NCBI GenBank assembly: GCA_900314685.1
Contig: OMWE01000003.1
Span: 1-64,000, forward strand
From: an uncultured Actinomycetes bacterium
GTDB taxonomy: Bacteria; Actinomycetota; Coriobacteriia; Coriobacteriales; Atopobiaceae
Direction of reading: 5' to 3'
Length of the DNA stretch: 64,000 nucleotides
This document shows, one piece after another, positions 63,273 through 64,000 of the stretch. The notes beneath the pieces were generated by a model, which searched no databases, had not been told where the DNA came from, and saw only the letters and a program-made list of their open reading frames with translations. The position numbers and the translations under genes were made by a program. Each line of letters begins with the position of its first letter. Within the stretch, counting starts at the first letter, position 1.

Positions 63273-64000
63273 ATGGCAGATAAGACGTACATTGCCCTTG
63301 CCGGCAACCCCAACTGCGGCAAGACGACGCTCTTCAACGAGCTGACGGGCTCCAACGGCTACGTCGGCAACTGGCCGGGCGTCACCGTTGAAAAGAAACA
63401 GGCACCCTGGCGCGCCGACAAGGATGTCGAGTTCGTCGACCTCCCCGGTATCTACTCCCTCTCTCCGTACAGCCCCGAGGAGGTCGTCTCGCGTGACTAC
63501 CTCGTCGACGACCGCCCCGACGCCACGATCGACCTGATCGACGTGACCAACCTGGAGCGCAACCTCTACCTCACCACGCAGATCCTCGAGGCCGGCCGTC
63601 CCGTGGTCGTGGGCCTCAACATGTGCGACCTGCTGGAGGAGCGCGGTGACAAGATCGACACCAAGAAGCTCTCCGCCAAGCTGGGCGTCCCCGTCATCGA
63701 GGTGTCCGCCCTGCACAACAAGAACCTCGACGAGCTCGTCAAGACCGCCATCGCCGACGGCCAGAAGAACAAGGTCGCGACCGGCGTCAAGTGCTTCACG
63801 CCCGAGGTCGAGGAGGCGCTGACCAAGATCGCCAACGTCATCTCCGCCAAGTGCGACAAGAACCTCGTCCGTTGGTTCTCCATCAAGGTCTTCGAGCGCG
63901 ACGCCGAGGCCATCCGCCCGCTGGGCCTCACCAAAGACGAGCTCTCCGCGCTCGAGCCCTTCATCGCCAAGGTCGAGAAAGAGCGCGACGACGACGCCGA
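63273..64000 (+). CDS. feoB: ferrous iron transporter FeoB (3' end outside window)
   Basis: The window ends in an open frame after 242 codons. The N-terminal G domain shows GNPNCGKTTLFNELTG (G1), WPGVTVEKK (G2), DLPGIYSLSPYSPEE (G3, DxxG), LNMCDLL (G4, NxxD) and a G5-like VSA. The GDI-like helical spacer begins after about residue 170. The membrane part lies beyond the edge. It imports Fe2+ across the membrane. GAAAGG supports the ATG at 63273. Confidence 0.95.
   Translation, partial: MADKTYIALAGNPNCGKTTLFNELTGSNGYVGNWPGVTVEKKQAPWRADKDVEFVDLPGIYSLSPYSPEEVVSRDYLVDDRPDATIDLIDVTNLERNLYLTTQILEAGRPVVVGLNMCDLLEERGDKIDTKKLSAKLGVPVIEVSALHNKNLDELVKTAIADGQKNKVATGVKCFTPEVEEALTKIANVISAKCDKNLVRWFSIKVFERDAEAIRPLGLTKDELSALEPFIAKVEKERDDDA

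Overview
This is a GC-rich window whose gene content, frequent GTG/TTG starts and low-complexity Ala/Gly/Asp-rich linkers suggest a member of the Coriobacteriia (a Collinsella/Olsenella-type actinobacterium). This is inferred from protein families (AsnA, Mbeg1-like lipase, FeoA-FeoA-FeoB, DUF438, paired pstB, 6-phospho-glycosidase), not from a marker gene.

Accessory left end (1-13.4 kb). The most unusual locus is at about 0.65-3.65 kb. It holds a complete type II-like cas1-cas2 pair without cas9 or any other effector. Beside it are three identical 36-bp perfect palindromes (1215-1250, 1589-1624, 1902-1937) separated by gene-sized intervals of 338 and 277 bp instead of about 30-bp spacers. Each palindrome sits exactly at the 3' end of a small AT-richer ORF, and the first ORF is a plasmid Rep protein cut off at the repeat. 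The layout (ORF-palindrome, three times, then cas2-cas1 in opposite orientation) resembles an integron cassette array served by a CRISPR adaptation module. Two copies of a 225-230-bp MITE-like element with about 35-bp terminal inverted repeats (3427-3652, 10707-10936) bracket the next stretch. That stretch carries a DUF4230 protein, two paralogous HTH proteins, a BLIP-like lipoprotein, a Ser/Thr kinase with C-terminal zinc ribbons, a large unknown protein and a lipoprotein. An MFS exporter and an AT-rich Abi-like gene follow.

Signalling and metabolic block (13.5-25.3 kb): a three-gene operon (EIIA-fold protein lacking both phosphorylation histidines, DUF438 hemerythrin/PAS protein, YdcF), an RpiR regulator, a HAD phosphatase, a tyrosine phosphatase, a membrane protein, asnA, an Mbeg1-like lipase and a D-2-hydroxyacid dehydrogenase.

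Phosphate regulon (25.8-35.5 kb): pstS-pstC-pstA-pstB-pstB-phoU, a response regulator and sensor kinase, a PiT transporter and its DUF47 partner. Direct repeats of GTAA/GTCA at exact 11-bp steps lie upstream of pstS, the response regulator and the PiT gene and look like Pho boxes.

Rest of window (35.5-64 kb): MATE exporter, flavin reductase, two-gene chromate transporter, fused permease-ATPase, PPOX-ferredoxin fusion, DUF2200, an Eis-like/DUF5655/ACT-metallo-hydrolase/Crp cluster, bicupin, enolase, CmpB-like membrane protein, CobW GTPase, nucleoside hydrolase-ribokinase, GH1 glycosidase, HAD, RpiR, a PTS-EIIB/ROK-like fusion, FMN reductase, AEC transporter, ROK kinase, and a DtxR-type regulator divergent from feoA-feoA-feoB. 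feoB runs off the right edge. A family of roughly 55-bp palindromic repeats recurs at three intergenic loci, and a 20/21-bp tandem repeat follows enolase.
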